A DNA stretch of 64,000 nucleotides from Streptomyces sp. T12 (GCF_028736035.1 NZ_CP117866.1:2356001-2420000); one strand, 5' to 3'. Counted from the first letter of the stretch, positions 8,792-17,089 are shown. Numbers and translations are program-made. The notes: a model not told the origin generated them from the letters alone.

Positions 8792-9948
8792 CAGGTGCTC
8801 ACCTCTTTCGTTCGTGCCGGAAGGGCCCAGGGGGCGCCCAGCTCGGAGTAGAGGGCGAGGGTGTCGGCGGCGGCCGCGACGAGGCCGTCGATGCCGGGCA
8901 CGACCCGGCGCTGCTCGTCGGGGAGCAGCTGCCAGGCCTCGTCCGGCAGCGGGGCCGGGTCGGGGGCCCGTCGAATCGCTTCAACGACCTTCATGAAGGC
9001 GCCGGTCGCCTCGGGCGTGACCAGCAGGTCGGCGCCGTCGGTGAGGTGCTCGACGAGGTTCTCCAGCAGGTCGGTGCGGCCGTACTCGTACTCCTCGGGG
9101 CCGTGGTTCGCGCGCTGGAGCAGGACGCGGTCCTGCTTGTACCAGAAGGTGATCCGGCCGTGTTCGCCGTGGACGACGACGTACGGATCGTCGGGGTCCT
9201 CGGCGCACAGGGTCGCGGCGACGACGACCTCGGGGCCGTGCGCGGTGGTGACGCGGACGCAGGAGGTGTCGTCGGACTCGATGTCGTTGGCGCGCAGCAG
9301 CTCGGTCTCGATGGCGGTGACGTCCTCCGCGTGGGTCGTGCCACCCAGCGCGAGGGCGGTGGCGACGGCGTGCGCGAGCGGGTTGGTCAGCACGCCGTCG
9401 ATCACGTCGACGCCGTTCAGCCGCCGCTTGCCCGCCCAGGGAGCCCGCCGGTAGTACGCCTCGGGGCGCGCCCAGGCACCGGCACCGCCGATCCCGACGA
9501 TCTCGCCGACGGCGCCCTCGGCCATCAGCGTCCGGACCGCGGGCACCGCTCGCGAGCCCAGCGACTGGAAGCCGATCTGGCAGACGACCCCGGCCTCGGC
9601 GACCCCGTCGGCCATGCGCCGGAACTCGGCGTACGACGGGGCGGGCGGCTTCTCCAGCAGGATGTGCACACCCCTGCGCGCGGCCGTCAACGCCAGGTCG
9701 GTGTGGGTCGGGATCGGCGTGCAGATCACCGCGACGCTCGCGCCGGTGGAGTCGAGGAGGGCACCGAAGTCGGCGGACTGCTCGGGCGTCCCCAGGCCGG
9801 CCGGGAGCTCGTCCTCGCTCAGCGGGGTCAGCTCGCAGATCCCCGCCAGCCGGACGATCCCCTTGTCCTGGAGCCGGCGGATGTTGTCGAGGTGCCAGCG
9901 GCCGTGGCCGCGCGCGCCCGCCAGGACGATGGGTACGGCCGTGCTCAT
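8791..9948 (-). CDS. Gfo/Idh/MocA family NAD(P)-dependent oxidoreductase
   Basis: A 385-aa cytosolic dehydrogenase. The Rossmann motif lies in LAGARGHGRWHLDNI, followed by VAVICTPIPTHTDLA and the family EKP signature in LLEKPPAPSY (active-site lysine). The C-terminal alpha/beta domain is of normal length. It starts in an ATGA overlap with the stop of the pectate lyase upstream and shares TGATG with the DUF6807 gene downstream, so it is translationally coupled. Likely substrate is a sugar or sugar-acid released by the pectin enzymes; this comes from context only. Confidence 0.88.
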   Translation of the reverse strand: MSTAVPIVLAGARGHGRWHLDNIRRLQDKGIVRLAGICELTPLSEDELPAGLGTPEQSADFGALLDSTGASVAVICTPIPTHTDLALTAARRGVHILLEKPPAPSYAEFRRMADGVAEAGVVCQIGFQSLGSRAVPAVRTLMAEGAVGEIVGIGGAGAWARPEAYYRRAPWAGKRRLNGVDVIDGVLTNPLAHAVATALALGGTTHAEDVTAIETELLRANDIESDDTSCVRVTTAHGPEVVVAATLCAEDPDDPYVVVHGEHGRITFWYKQDRVLLQRANHGPEEYEYGRTDLLENLVEHLTDGADLLVTPEATGAFMKVVEAIRRAPDPAPLPDEAWQLLPDEQRRVVPGIDGLVAAAADTLALYSELGAPWALPARTKEVST

Positions 9949-11237
9949 GGGATCCTCCCTGCGCCCGCGCCGCGTGCCACCTCACGGTCGGCCGTGGCGG
10001 CGCTGTCGATCTTTGTGTGCAGGGTAGGTGTCCAGCCGACGTCGGCCGTGAGATCACGCTCGCTGCCGGAGTTGTACGCGTTGTGGATGGCGAGCAGGTC
10101 CACCGGATAGCCGTTGAACAGGGTGCCGGACTGGTGGAAAGCGGTGCCGTTCCAGCTCTTGACCAGGTCGGCGGCCTCGACATGTCCGGGCGTGGTGAAG
10201 GCGTTGTTCTCGGCGTGGATGCCGGACTCGGTCGACACGCCGATGGAGTAGCGGTAGTCGTGGGCGTCGGCCGGGACGACGTACCGGTTGTTGTAGAGGT
10301 GCACCTGCCCGAAGCGGACGCGGGGCGCGCGCTGGACGACGGACTCGAACTCGTTGTGGTGCAGCGTGACCCGCAGCCTGCCCCGGTCGCCGGTGGCCGT
10401 GTCGCCGTTGCCGATGAGGATCGCCTTGTCGTGGTCGGCGAACCGGCTCCAGGAGACGGTGACCAGGTCGGAGGCGTTGGTGATGTCCAGCAGGCCGTCG
10501 TGGCGGAGGTAGTTGCGGCCGAAGTAGGTGGGTTCCTTCTCGTCCGGGTGGCCCTTGTCGCTGAGGGTCACATGGTCGACCCAGACGTGGGTGGCGCCGC
10601 GCAGCCAGATGTTGTCGTACGCCGTCTTCCAGTCACCGAGGCCGCCGGTGTTGGGCTGCCAGACCGGGAAGCAGTCGTAGGCGTCCCGGAGTTCGAGGTT
10701 GCGGACGATGACGTTTTCGGCGCCTTCGAGCTGGAGGCTCGCGCCCTTGAGGACCGCGCTGTCGCCGAGTCCGACGATGGTGGTGTGGGAGCCGACGGCC
10801 AGCTCGATCCGCTCGGCCTGCTTGGCGGCCGATGCCTGGCGGGCCTCCTCCTGCGGGCCGCTGGGCTTGGCGGAGCCCCAGGTGCGGGGGTCGTAGGCGG
10901 CCAGGTACTTCTTGGTGCTGTAGCCGTCGGTGGCGTAGTCGGCGCAGTCCAGGTGGTCGCCGTCGTCGTCGGTGTTGGCGTCGATCGTCCCCGCGATCCT
11001 GATGATCTTCGGGGTGGCGCTGCCGCCGTCGAGGGCGCGGACGAGCCCGGCCCGGTCGGTGACGGTGTACACGTGCGCGTCGTCGGCGGCGGCGCCTCCG
11101 GTGGTGCCTTCCCCCTCGGAGGCCCAGCCGTCGTTCGCGGGCAGGGTGTCGCGGCTGACGTCCCGGGCCTCGGCGTGGGCCGGGACGCACAGGAGTCCCA
11201 ACAAGGCGCCGACAACAGCAATCTGACGTCCTCTCAT
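9945..11237 (-). CDS. Secreted pectate lyase, PL1 family
   Basis: A 430-aa lyase with a short Sec signal (MRGRQIAVVGALLGLLCV...). It has the GWASEGEGTTGG mature N-terminus, THVWVDHVTLSDKGHPDEK, TVSWSRFADHDKAILIGNGD and RAPRVRFGQVHLYNNRYV, the same landmarks as the lyase at 709-2022, so they are paralogues. The ATG at 11237 overlaps (ATGA) the stop of a 75-codon partial copy of its own 5' end. Its own stop overlaps the start of the oxidoreductase gene. It is therefore embedded in a fully coupled operon that also encodes the sugar permeases. Confidence 0.92.
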   Translation of the reverse strand: MRGRQIAVVGALLGLLCVPAHAEARDVSRDTLPANDGWASEGEGTTGGAAADDAHVYTVTDRAGLVRALDGGSATPKIIRIAGTIDANTDDDGDHLDCADYATDGYSTKKYLAAYDPRTWGSAKPSGPQEEARQASAAKQAERIELAVGSHTTIVGLGDSAVLKGASLQLEGAENVIVRNLELRDAYDCFPVWQPNTGGLGDWKTAYDNIWLRGATHVWVDHVTLSDKGHPDEKEPTYFGRNYLRHDGLLDITNASDLVTVSWSRFADHDKAILIGNGDTATGDRGRLRVTLHHNEFESVVQRAPRVRFGQVHLYNNRYVVPADAHDYRYSIGVSTESGIHAENNAFTTPGHVEAADLVKSWNGTAFHQSGTLFNGYPVDLLAIHNAYNSGSERDLTADVGWTPTLHTKIDSAATADREVARGAGAGRIP

Positions 11238-11461
11238 ACCGACACCACCCCCCCACGCCGACCGGCGAACAACCACTTCGGAGCGCCCACGGCCCGCCGA
11301 GCGGCCACGCGGACCTCGCGACCGGTCGAGCCCACCCCCGTGCGGGCTCGACCGTCGTCCGCGGGCAGGCTGCTGCGACTGATTTCCCGGGCCCCGGCGC
11401 GGGCCAGGACGCACAGCAGTTCCAACAAGGCGCCCACAACAGCAATCTGACGCGCCCTCAT
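11234..11461 (-). pseudogene. Truncated duplicate of pectate-lyase 5' end (copy 2)
   Basis: A 75-codon frame starting MRARQIAVVGALLELLCV, nearly the signal peptide of the lyase at 9945-11237, followed by LPADDGRARTGVGSTG, a degraded version of its LPANDGWASEGEGTTGG motif. After that the homology stops and the frame runs through unrelated Arg/Ala-rich codons. Both ends are ATGA overlaps with the neighbouring frames. Read as a remnant of a duplicated lyase gene, though it may still be translated as a short exported peptide. Confidence 0.65.
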
Positions 11462-11593
11462 ACCGACACCACCTCCGCACGCCGACCGGCGAACAACCAC
11501 TTCGGAGCACCCACGGCCCGCCGAGCGGCCACGCGGACCTCGCGACCGGTCGAGCCCACCCCCGTGCGGGCTCGACCGTCGTCCGCGGGCAGG
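11238..11593 (-). repeat. Direct repeat pair of 132 bp, about 98% identical
   Basis: Blocks 11238-11369 and 11462-11593 are the same 132-bp sequence with about three substitutions. They encode the tail of the two truncated lyase frames (SLPADDGRARTG to KWLFAGRR). Between them lies the second signal-peptide segment (11370-11461), itself a diverged copy of the first lyase's signal region. Confidence 0.85.
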
Positions 11594-11625
11594 GCGCATG
11601 TCACGGTGATCCGACGGAGCCTCAT
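11458..11625 (-). pseudogene. Truncated duplicate of pectate-lyase 5' end (copy 3)
   Basis: A 55-codon frame starting MRLRRITVTCALPADDGRARTG. It has lost the hydrophobic signal core but keeps the same mature-type motif and the same C-terminal tail as copy 2. Its ATG lies in an ATGA overlap with the stop of the ABC permease upstream, and its stop overlaps the ATG of copy 2. With copy 2 it separates the permease from the intact lyase while preserving translational coupling. Confidence 0.6.
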
Positions 11626-12518
11626 CCCTTCACCGCCCCCGCGCTGAAGCCCGTGATCAGCCACTTCTGGATGAAGGCGAACACGAGCACGACGGGTACG
11701 GCCGCGATGATGCCGCCCGCGGCGAGCGCGCCCAGGTCCACGCTGTCCGCGCCCATCAGGGTGTTGAGGCCGACCGGGATGGTCTGCTTCTCCGGGTTGT
11801 TGAGGAACATCAGGGCGAACAGGAAGTGGTTCCAGGAGTGCACGAAGGCGAAGGAGCCGACGGCGATCAGACCGGGGCGCAGCAGCGGCAGGACGACGAT
11901 CCTGAAGGCCATCATCCGGTTGCAGCCGTCGACCCAGGCCGCCTCCTCCAGGGAGTACGGCACGTTCTTGATGAAGTTGCTGATCAGGATCATCGACAGC
12001 GGCAACTGGAAGACCGTCTCCGCGATGATGACGCTGCCCAGCGAGTTGATCATCTGCAGCTCGGCGAAGGTCTCGAACAGCGGCACCAGGAGCAGCGCGC
12101 CCGGCACGAACTGGGAGCAGAGCAGGGCGAGCATGAAGGCGCGCTTGACCTTGAAGTTGAAGCGCGCGAGGGCGTAGCCACCGGCCAGGGCGACGAGGGT
12201 CGTCATCAGCAGGGTGGCGACGCCGACCAGCACGCTGTTCTGGAAGTAGGTGCCGAAGCTCCGCTCCGTCCAGACCTTCTCGAAGTGGTCGAAGGTCATC
12301 GGCCAGGGCACGAGCGAGGTCGAGCCGGCCGGGCGCAGCGAGAAGAGCAGGATCCAGTAGAAGGGGATCAGGGTGAAGAGCAGGTAGATCGACAGCGGAA
12401 GGTAGATCTGCCAGCGCGGGACCTCGTCCCAGGAATGGTTCTTCTTCGACGGACGCGGCGGTTCGGGGGCGGCACGCATGGGGGCGGGCGCGGCCTTGGT
12501 GGCTTCCTTGACGCTCAC
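11622..12518 (-). CDS. Sugar ABC transporter permease, MalG type
   Basis: A 298-aa inner-membrane protein with about six hydrophobic segments. The cytoplasmic EAA loop reads SLEEAAWVDGCNRMMAFRIV, the contact site for the ATPase. The long Ala/Pro-rich N-terminal tail before the first span is common in Streptomyces MalG-like proteins. It starts in an ATGA overlap with the other permease at 12515-12518. Works with that permease and, by inference, with the binding protein at 3008-4351; the ATPase must be supplied elsewhere. Confidence 0.92.
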   Translation of the reverse strand: MSVKEATKAAPAPMRAAPEPPRPSKKNHSWDEVPRWQIYLPLSIYLLFTLIPFYWILLFSLRPAGSTSLVPWPMTFDHFEKVWTERSFGTYFQNSVLVGVATLLMTTLVALAGGYALARFNFKVKRAFMLALLCSQFVPGALLLVPLFETFAELQMINSLGSVIIAETVFQLPLSMILISNFIKNVPYSLEEAAWVDGCNRMMAFRIVVLPLLRPGLIAVGSFAFVHSWNHFLFALMFLNNPEKQTIPVGLNTLMGADSVDLGALAAGGIIAAVPVVLVFAFIQKWLITGFSAGAVKG

Positions 12519-13450
12519 TTGTCCTCACCTCCGAACTTGCTCAGCCGCAGATAGACCATCGAGCAGAAGAGCAGGATCACGAACGCGACCGTGGTCAGGG
12601 CGGACGCGTAGCCGAAGTTGTGCGCGTCGACGCTGGTGTTGGCGATGTAAAGCGGCAGGGTCGTGGTGACTCCCGCCGGGCCGCCGCCGGTCAGCGTGTA
12701 GAGCAGGTCGACGTTGTTGAACTCCCACACCGCGCGCAGCAGCGTGGACAGGACGATGGCGTCCTTCAGATGGGGCAGCGTGATGTGCCAGAACTGCTTG
12801 ATCCGGCTGGCCCCGTCGACCTCGGCGGCCTCGTACAGGTCCTTCGAGACGGACTGGAGGTCGGCGAGGATGAGAATCGCGAAGAAGGGCACGCCGCGCC
12901 ACAGGTCGGCGACGATCGCCGCCGGGAACACGGTGGAGGTGTCCGACAGCCAGCTGGTGCCGTAGGAGCCGATGCCCACGTCCGCGAGGTAACGGGTGAT
13001 GCCCGTCTGGGAGTTGTAGAGGAGCACCCAGATCGCCGAGGTCAGCACGCCGGAGACGGCCCACGGCGAGAACACGAGCGCCCGGCCCAGCGCCCGTCCC
13101 GCGAACGTCTGGTTGACGATCAGCGCAAGAGCGAGCCCGAACAGCAGTTGCAGCCCGACCTCCACGACGACCCACTTGGCGCTGAAGACGAGCGTGTCCC
13201 AGAACAGCGGGTCGTCGGTGAAGGCGTGGACGAAGTTGTCGAGGCCCGTGAAGCCGTTCCGCCACGGCTTGGTGGGGTTGTACTCCTGCAGGCTGTAGTA
13301 GAAGACGCTGATGACCGGGTAGGCGATGAAGCCCAGCATGAGCAGGGCCGCCGGGGCGATCAGCAGATACGGGAGCCTGCGCGGCGTGGCGGAGGCACGG
13401 CGTCGCCGGGGTGGCGCGGGCGGTTTCGCCACGGCTGCGGCTTGGGCCAT
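12515..13450 (-). CDS. Sugar ABC transporter permease, MalF type
   Basis: A 311-aa membrane protein with a basic Ala/Arg-rich N-terminus, six predicted spans and the EAA loop DLYEAAEVDGASRIKQFWHI. First gene of the coupled permease-lyase-oxidoreductase-GH43 unit. The 172-bp gap upstream holds a LacI-type operator-like palindrome, so an operon promoter here is likely. Import of pectin oligosaccharides or their monomers is inferred from neighbours. Confidence 0.92.
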   Translation of the reverse strand: MAQAAAVAKPPAPPRRRRASATPRRLPYLLIAPAALLMLGFIAYPVISVFYYSLQEYNPTKPWRNGFTGLDNFVHAFTDDPLFWDTLVFSAKWVVVEVGLQLLFGLALALIVNQTFAGRALGRALVFSPWAVSGVLTSAIWVLLYNSQTGITRYLADVGIGSYGTSWLSDTSTVFPAAIVADLWRGVPFFAILILADLQSVSKDLYEAAEVDGASRIKQFWHITLPHLKDAIVLSTLLRAVWEFNNVDLLYTLTGGGPAGVTTTLPLYIANTSVDAHNFGYASALTTVAFVILLFCSMVYLRLSKFGGEDK

Positions 13451-13530
13451 GACTGTTCTCCGTTCTGGTACGTCGTGCGTGCGTGCGTCGAGCTTGCGTC
13501 GTGCGTGCGTCGAGCTTGCGTACGTTGTTC

Positions 13531-13546
13531 GGGAAGCGCTTTCTCC
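13531..13546. promoter_or_regulatory. LacI-family operator-like site before the permease operon
   Basis: GGGAAGCGCTTTCTCC has the AAGCGCTT palindromic core bound by many LacI-family sugar repressors. It is 80-96 bp upstream of the permease ATG, inside the only sizeable gap between the catabolic and transport genes. The LacI-type protein at 33533-34570 is one candidate regulator, but nothing here proves the link. Confidence 0.55.
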
Positions 13547-13569
13547 CTGTGCAGAGGTGTGCGAGGTCG

Positions 13570-13620
13570 TACTGCTGGTACTGCTCGTACTGCTTGCCTA
13601 CTGCTTGACTACTGCTTGCC
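13570..13620. repeat. Short iterated TACTGCT repeats
   Basis: Five copies of TACTGCT (at 13570, 13579, 13588, 13599 and 13610; spacing 9, 9, 11, 11 bp) just after the dehydratase stop. A second imperfect duplication built on GCGTGCGTCGAGCTTGCG occupies about 13475-13522. Together they fill most of the 172-bp gap. Function unknown. Confidence 0.6.
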
Positions 13621-13622
13621 GG

Positions 13623-15368
13623 TCAGCCCGCGTAGGGATCCGCGACCTTGCCCGGGCGGGCGAGGAACTCGAAGTCGCAGCCGGTGTCGGCCTGCGTGAT
13701 CTGCTCGTTGTAGAGCGCGCCGTAGCCGCGCTCGTACCGTGCGGGCGGCGGCGTCCACTCGGCCCGGCGGCGCTCCAACTCCTCGTCGTCCACATGGAGA
13801 TGGAGCGTGCGCGCCTCGACGTCGAGGGTGATCAGGTCCCCGGTCCGCACGAGGGCCAGCGGTCCGCCGATGTACGACTCCGGTGCCACATGCAGCACGC
13901 ACGCGCCGTAACTCGTGCCGCTCATCCGGGCGTCGGAGATCCGCACCATGTCCCGTACGCCCTGCTTCAGCAGGTGGTCGGGGATCGGCAGCATGCCGTA
14001 CTCGGGCATGCCCGGACCGCCCTTGGGCCCGGCGTTGCGCAGCACGAGCACGCTGTCGGCGGTGATGCCGAGCGACGGGTCGTTGATGGTCCGCTGCATC
14101 GTCTTGTAGTCGTCGAAGACGACCGCGGGCCCGGTGTGCGCGAGCAGGTGCTGCTCGGCGGCGATGTGCTTGATGACGGCGCCGTCCGGACAGAGGTTGC
14201 CGCGCAGCACGGCCACCCCGCCCTCGCTCGCGACCGGGTTGTCCCGGGTCCGGATGACGTCGTCGTTGTGCACCTGCGCGCCCTCGATCTGCTCGCGCAG
14301 GGTGTCGTACGACACCGTCGGCCGGTCCAGGTGGAGCAGGTCCGGGATCCGGGAGAGGAACCCGGGCAGGCCGCCGGCGAAGTGGAAGTCCTCCATGAGG
14401 TACGTCTGTCCACCGGGCCGTACGTTGGCCAGCACCGGGACCGTGCGGGCGATGCGGTCGAAGTCGTCGAGCGTGAGCCGGATGCCGGCCCGCCCGGCCA
14501 TGGCGATCAGGTGGATGACGGCGTTGGTGGAGCCGCCGAGGCCGAGAACGGTGGTGACGGCGTCCTCGAAGGCCTCCTGGGTGAGGATGCTCAGGAGCCG
14601 CCGGTCCTTGTGGACCAGGTCGACGATCGTCATACCGGCCTTGGCTGCCATCCGGTCGTGCCCGGAGTCGACGGCCGGGATGCTGGAGGCACCCGGGACG
14701 GTCACACCGAGGGCTTCGGCGGCGGCGGTCAGCGTGGACGCCGTCCCCATCGTCATGCAGTGCCCGGGAGAGCGCGCGAGCCCGTTCTCCAGCTCGCCCA
14801 TCTCGCAGTCGCCGATGAGGCCGGCGCGCTTGTCGTCCCAGTACTTCCACATGTCGGTGCCGGAGCCGAGGACCTCGCTGCGCCAGTGGCCGGGCAGCAT
14901 GGGGCCGGCGGGCACGAAGACGGCGGGCAGGTCGACCGAGGCCGCCCCCATGAGCAGGGCGGGCGTGGACTTGTCGCAGCCGCCCATCAGTACGGCCCCG
15001 TCCACCGGATACGACCGCAGCAGCTCCTCCGTCTCCATCGCGAGCATGTTGCGATAGAGCATGGGGGTCGGCTTCTGGAAGGTCTCACTGAGCGTGGAGA
15101 CCGGGAACTCGAGCGGGAAGCCCCCGGCCTGCCACACCCCGCGCTTCACGGCCTGCGCGCGGTCCCGCAGGTGCACATGGCATGGATTGATGTCGGACCA
15201 GGTGTTGAGGATCGCGATGACCGGCTTGCCCAGGTGCTCCTCGGGCAGATAGCCGAGCTGGCGGGTGCGGGCCCGGTGGCTGAAGGAGCGCAGCCCGTCG
15301 GTGCCGTACCACTGGTGGCTTCTGAGTTCCTCCGGGCGCTTCACGGGCCGTTCCTGCGAGGGCGTCAC
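13623..15368 (-). CDS. IlvD/Edd family sugar-acid dehydratase
   Basis: A 581-aa iron-sulfur dehydratase. The three expected cluster cysteines are visible in NTWSDINPCHVHLRD, LMGGCDKSTPALL and SPGHCMTMGTASTL. The NTWSDINPCH form is typical of the sugar-acid branch (L-arabinonate/D-xylonate type) rather than branched-chain amino-acid IlvD. I place the start at GTG 15368, which overlaps the upstream stop as GTGA; GTG 15377 is an alternative. Next to a DapA-family enzyme and a FadR-type regulator it likely forms 2-keto-3-deoxy acids from pectin-derived sugar acids. Exact substrate unknown. Confidence 0.88.
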   Translation of the reverse strand: MTPSQERPVKRPEELRSHQWYGTDGLRSFSHRARTRQLGYLPEEHLGKPVIAILNTWSDINPCHVHLRDRAQAVKRGVWQAGGFPLEFPVSTLSETFQKPTPMLYRNMLAMETEELLRSYPVDGAVLMGGCDKSTPALLMGAASVDLPAVFVPAGPMLPGHWRSEVLGSGTDMWKYWDDKRAGLIGDCEMGELENGLARSPGHCMTMGTASTLTAAAEALGVTVPGASSIPAVDSGHDRMAAKAGMTIVDLVHKDRRLLSILTQEAFEDAVTTVLGLGGSTNAVIHLIAMAGRAGIRLTLDDFDRIARTVPVLANVRPGGQTYLMEDFHFAGGLPGFLSRIPDLLHLDRPTVSYDTLREQIEGAQVHNDDVIRTRDNPVASEGGVAVLRGNLCPDGAVIKHIAAEQHLLAHTGPAVVFDDYKTMQRTINDPSLGITADSVLVLRNAGPKGGPGMPEYGMLPIPDHLLKQGVRDMVRISDARMSGTSYGACVLHVAPESYIGGPLALVRTGDLITLDVEARTLHLHVDDEELERRRAEWTPPPARYERGYGALYNEQITQADTGCDFEFLARPGKVADPYAG

Positions 15369-16276
15369 AGGGACCACCCGGCGGCTATGGCGGCGACCTC
15401 GGCGCGCTCGTCCTCGGGCAGGTGCCGGCTCGGCGGGCGGACGTCACGGCGGCACAGGCCGAGGGAGGCGAGGGCCTCCTTGACGACGGTGACGTTGTTG
15501 GCGGAGCCGTTCGCGGCGCGCAGCTCCTCGAAGCGGCGGATCTGCTCCCAGACCTTCATCGCGCCCGGGTAGTCACCGGATCGAAGCGCTTCGATCATGT
15601 TCAGCGAAACGGACGGGGCGACGTTCACGAGTCCGGAGGTGAAGCCGGTGGCGCCCGCCGAGAAGTACGAGGGCGCGTACGGCTCGGCGAGGCCCGCGAC
15701 CCACACGAAGCGGTCGAGCCCCGCGTCCCGCGCGAAGGCGGCGAACTTGGCGGCGTCCGGGACGGCGTACTTCACGCCGATGACGTTCGGGCAGTCGTCG
15801 GCGAGTTCGGCGAGGCGCGCGCCGCTGAGCTGGGCGTTGCGGATGTACGGCACGACGCCGAGCTCGGGCACGGCCTCGGCGATGGCGCGGTGGTAGTCGA
15901 CCCAGCCGTTCTGGGAGACGTACGGGTGGACGGGCTGATGGACCATCACCATCTGGGCGCCGAGCTCGCGGGCGTGCCGGGCGGAGGCGATGGCGGTGGG
16001 CACGTCGTGGCCGACGCCGACGAGGATGACGGCGTCGCGGTCGCGGACCTCGTCGATCGTCAACTCGGTGACAAGACGGCGCTCTTCGGGGCTGAGGGCG
16101 TAGAACTCACCGGTGTTGCCGTTGGGGGTGAGGGTGGTGACGCCCCCGTCGAGGAGACGACGCAGCAGCGCCCGGTGGACGTCCTGGTCGACACGGCCGT
16201 CCTCGGCGAACGGGGTCACCGGGATCGCCACCACGTCGGCCAGGGCCGTCCGTTGGGTCTCGAACGTCGTGGTCAT
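15365..16276 (-). CDS. DapA/N-acetylneuraminate lyase superfamily lyase or dehydratase
   Basis: A 303-aa TIM-barrel class I enzyme. It has TPNGNTGEFYALSPEE, the catalytic Tyr segment VVPYIRN and the Schiff-base Lys in NVIGVKYAVPD. It is not the biosynthetic DapA, which is at 53186. Overlap (ATGA) with the GntR gene and GTGA with the dehydratase place it in one operon, so it most likely processes the 2-keto-3-deoxy acid formed by that dehydratase. Candidate activities are aldolase or second dehydratase; the sequence alone does not decide. Confidence 0.85.
   Translation of the reverse strand: MTTTFETQRTALADVVAIPVTPFAEDGRVDQDVHRALLRRLLDGGVTTLTPNGNTGEFYALSPEERRLVTELTIDEVRDRDAVILVGVGHDVPTAIASARHARELGAQMVMVHQPVHPYVSQNGWVDYHRAIAEAVPELGVVPYIRNAQLSGARLAELADDCPNVIGVKYAVPDAAKFAAFARDAGLDRFVWVAGLAEPYAPSYFSAGATGFTSGLVNVAPSVSLNMIEALRSGDYPGAMKVWEQIRRFEELRAANGSANNVTVVKEALASLGLCRRDVRPPSRHLPEDERAEVAAIAAGWSL
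15579..15596. promoter_or_regulatory. Perfect 18-bp palindrome inside the DapA-like gene
   Basis: GATCGAAGCGCTTCGATC is a perfect 18-bp palindrome centred on AAGCGCTT, the LacI-type core also seen at 13531-13546 and 6385-6396. It encodes codons in MIEALRSGDYP. It could be an intragenic operator. Confidence 0.4.
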
Positions 16277-16941
16277 GCCGGACCGTCCTCTCCCTGGGCC
16301 TCGACCTCCGCGTCGGGGAAGGCCCGCTCGACGAACGACGCGATGTGGGCGTGCAGGGCGCGCGCGGCGCCGTCCGCGTCCCCTTCGAGCGCGAGCCGCA
16401 GGATCTCCCGGTGCTCGCCGGCCTCCCGCTCCCAGGAGGGCGAGGCGGCCCAGGCGACGGCGGAGACGAGGGCGGCCTGGTCGCGGACCTCGTCGAGCAT
16501 CCGGCCGAGCAGCGGGTTGCCGCACGGCAGGTAGAGGGCGCGGTGGAACTCCCGGTTGGCGAGGGAGCGTTCAGCGGTGTCGCCGGCCGCGTCGGCGCGG
16601 GTCAGGGCATCCCGGGCGGCATCGAGGGAGGCTCCGCGCCGGACGGCCCGCTTCAGGGCCTCGGGTTCCAGGAGCAGCCGCACGTCGTAGACCTCGCGCG
16701 CCATGTCCGCGTCCACCATGCGCACCGTGACGCCCTTGTACTGGCTCATCACGACCAGCCCGGTCCCGGCCAGCGTCTTGAGCGCCTCGCGCACCGGGGT
16801 CTTCGACACCCCGAACTGAGCGGCGAGCTCGGTCTCGACCAGGGCCTGACCGGGCGTCAACTGCCCCGTGAGGATGCGGCGTTTGATCTCCTCCAGCACG
16901 TACTGCGTGCGGGAGGGGATCGGCGTGGGCACAGAGGTCAT
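16273..16941 (-). CDS. GntR-family regulator, FadR/FCD subfamily
   Basis: A 222-aa repressor or activator. The N-terminal winged helix includes ILTGQLTPGQALVETELAAQ and FGVSKTPVREALKTL, and the C-terminal all-helical FCD domain binds a ligand, usually a sugar acid or carboxylate. It starts the catabolic operon and overlaps the DapA-like gene by ATGA. The region just upstream carries three 14-bp-spaced repeats plus an inverted repeat, the likely autoregulatory operator. Confidence 0.9.
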   Translation of the reverse strand: MTSVPTPIPSRTQYVLEEIKRRILTGQLTPGQALVETELAAQFGVSKTPVREALKTLAGTGLVVMSQYKGVTVRMVDADMAREVYDVRLLLEPEALKRAVRRGASLDAARDALTRADAAGDTAERSLANREFHRALYLPCGNPLLGRMLDEVRDQAALVSAVAWAASPSWEREAGEHREILRLALEGDADGAARALHAHIASFVERAFPDAEVEAQGEDGPA

Positions 16942-16970
16942 GCGCGCCTCTCGGATCTTCGCGGGATGGC

Positions 16971-17030
16971 TCTCGCGTATGGGATCTCACGTATCGCGTC
17001 TCATATATGACGTACGAAGTACGACGCGAT
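16971..17030. promoter_or_regulatory. Iterated operator region upstream of the FadR-type gene
   Basis: Three direct repeats TCTCGCGTAT, TCTCACGTAT and TCTCATATAT start at 16971, 16985 and 16999, an exact 14-bp period. They overlap an inverted repeat ATCGCGTC (16993-17000) / GACGCGAT (17023-17030) that encloses CGTACGAAGTACG (17011-17023). The region is 30-90 bp before the regulator start. Confidence 0.6.
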
Positions 17031-17089
17031 GAAGGTAAGAGGGGGCGCATGTTTCGTCAATGCTTCTTACAAAGGAAGTTGAGGTTGCC

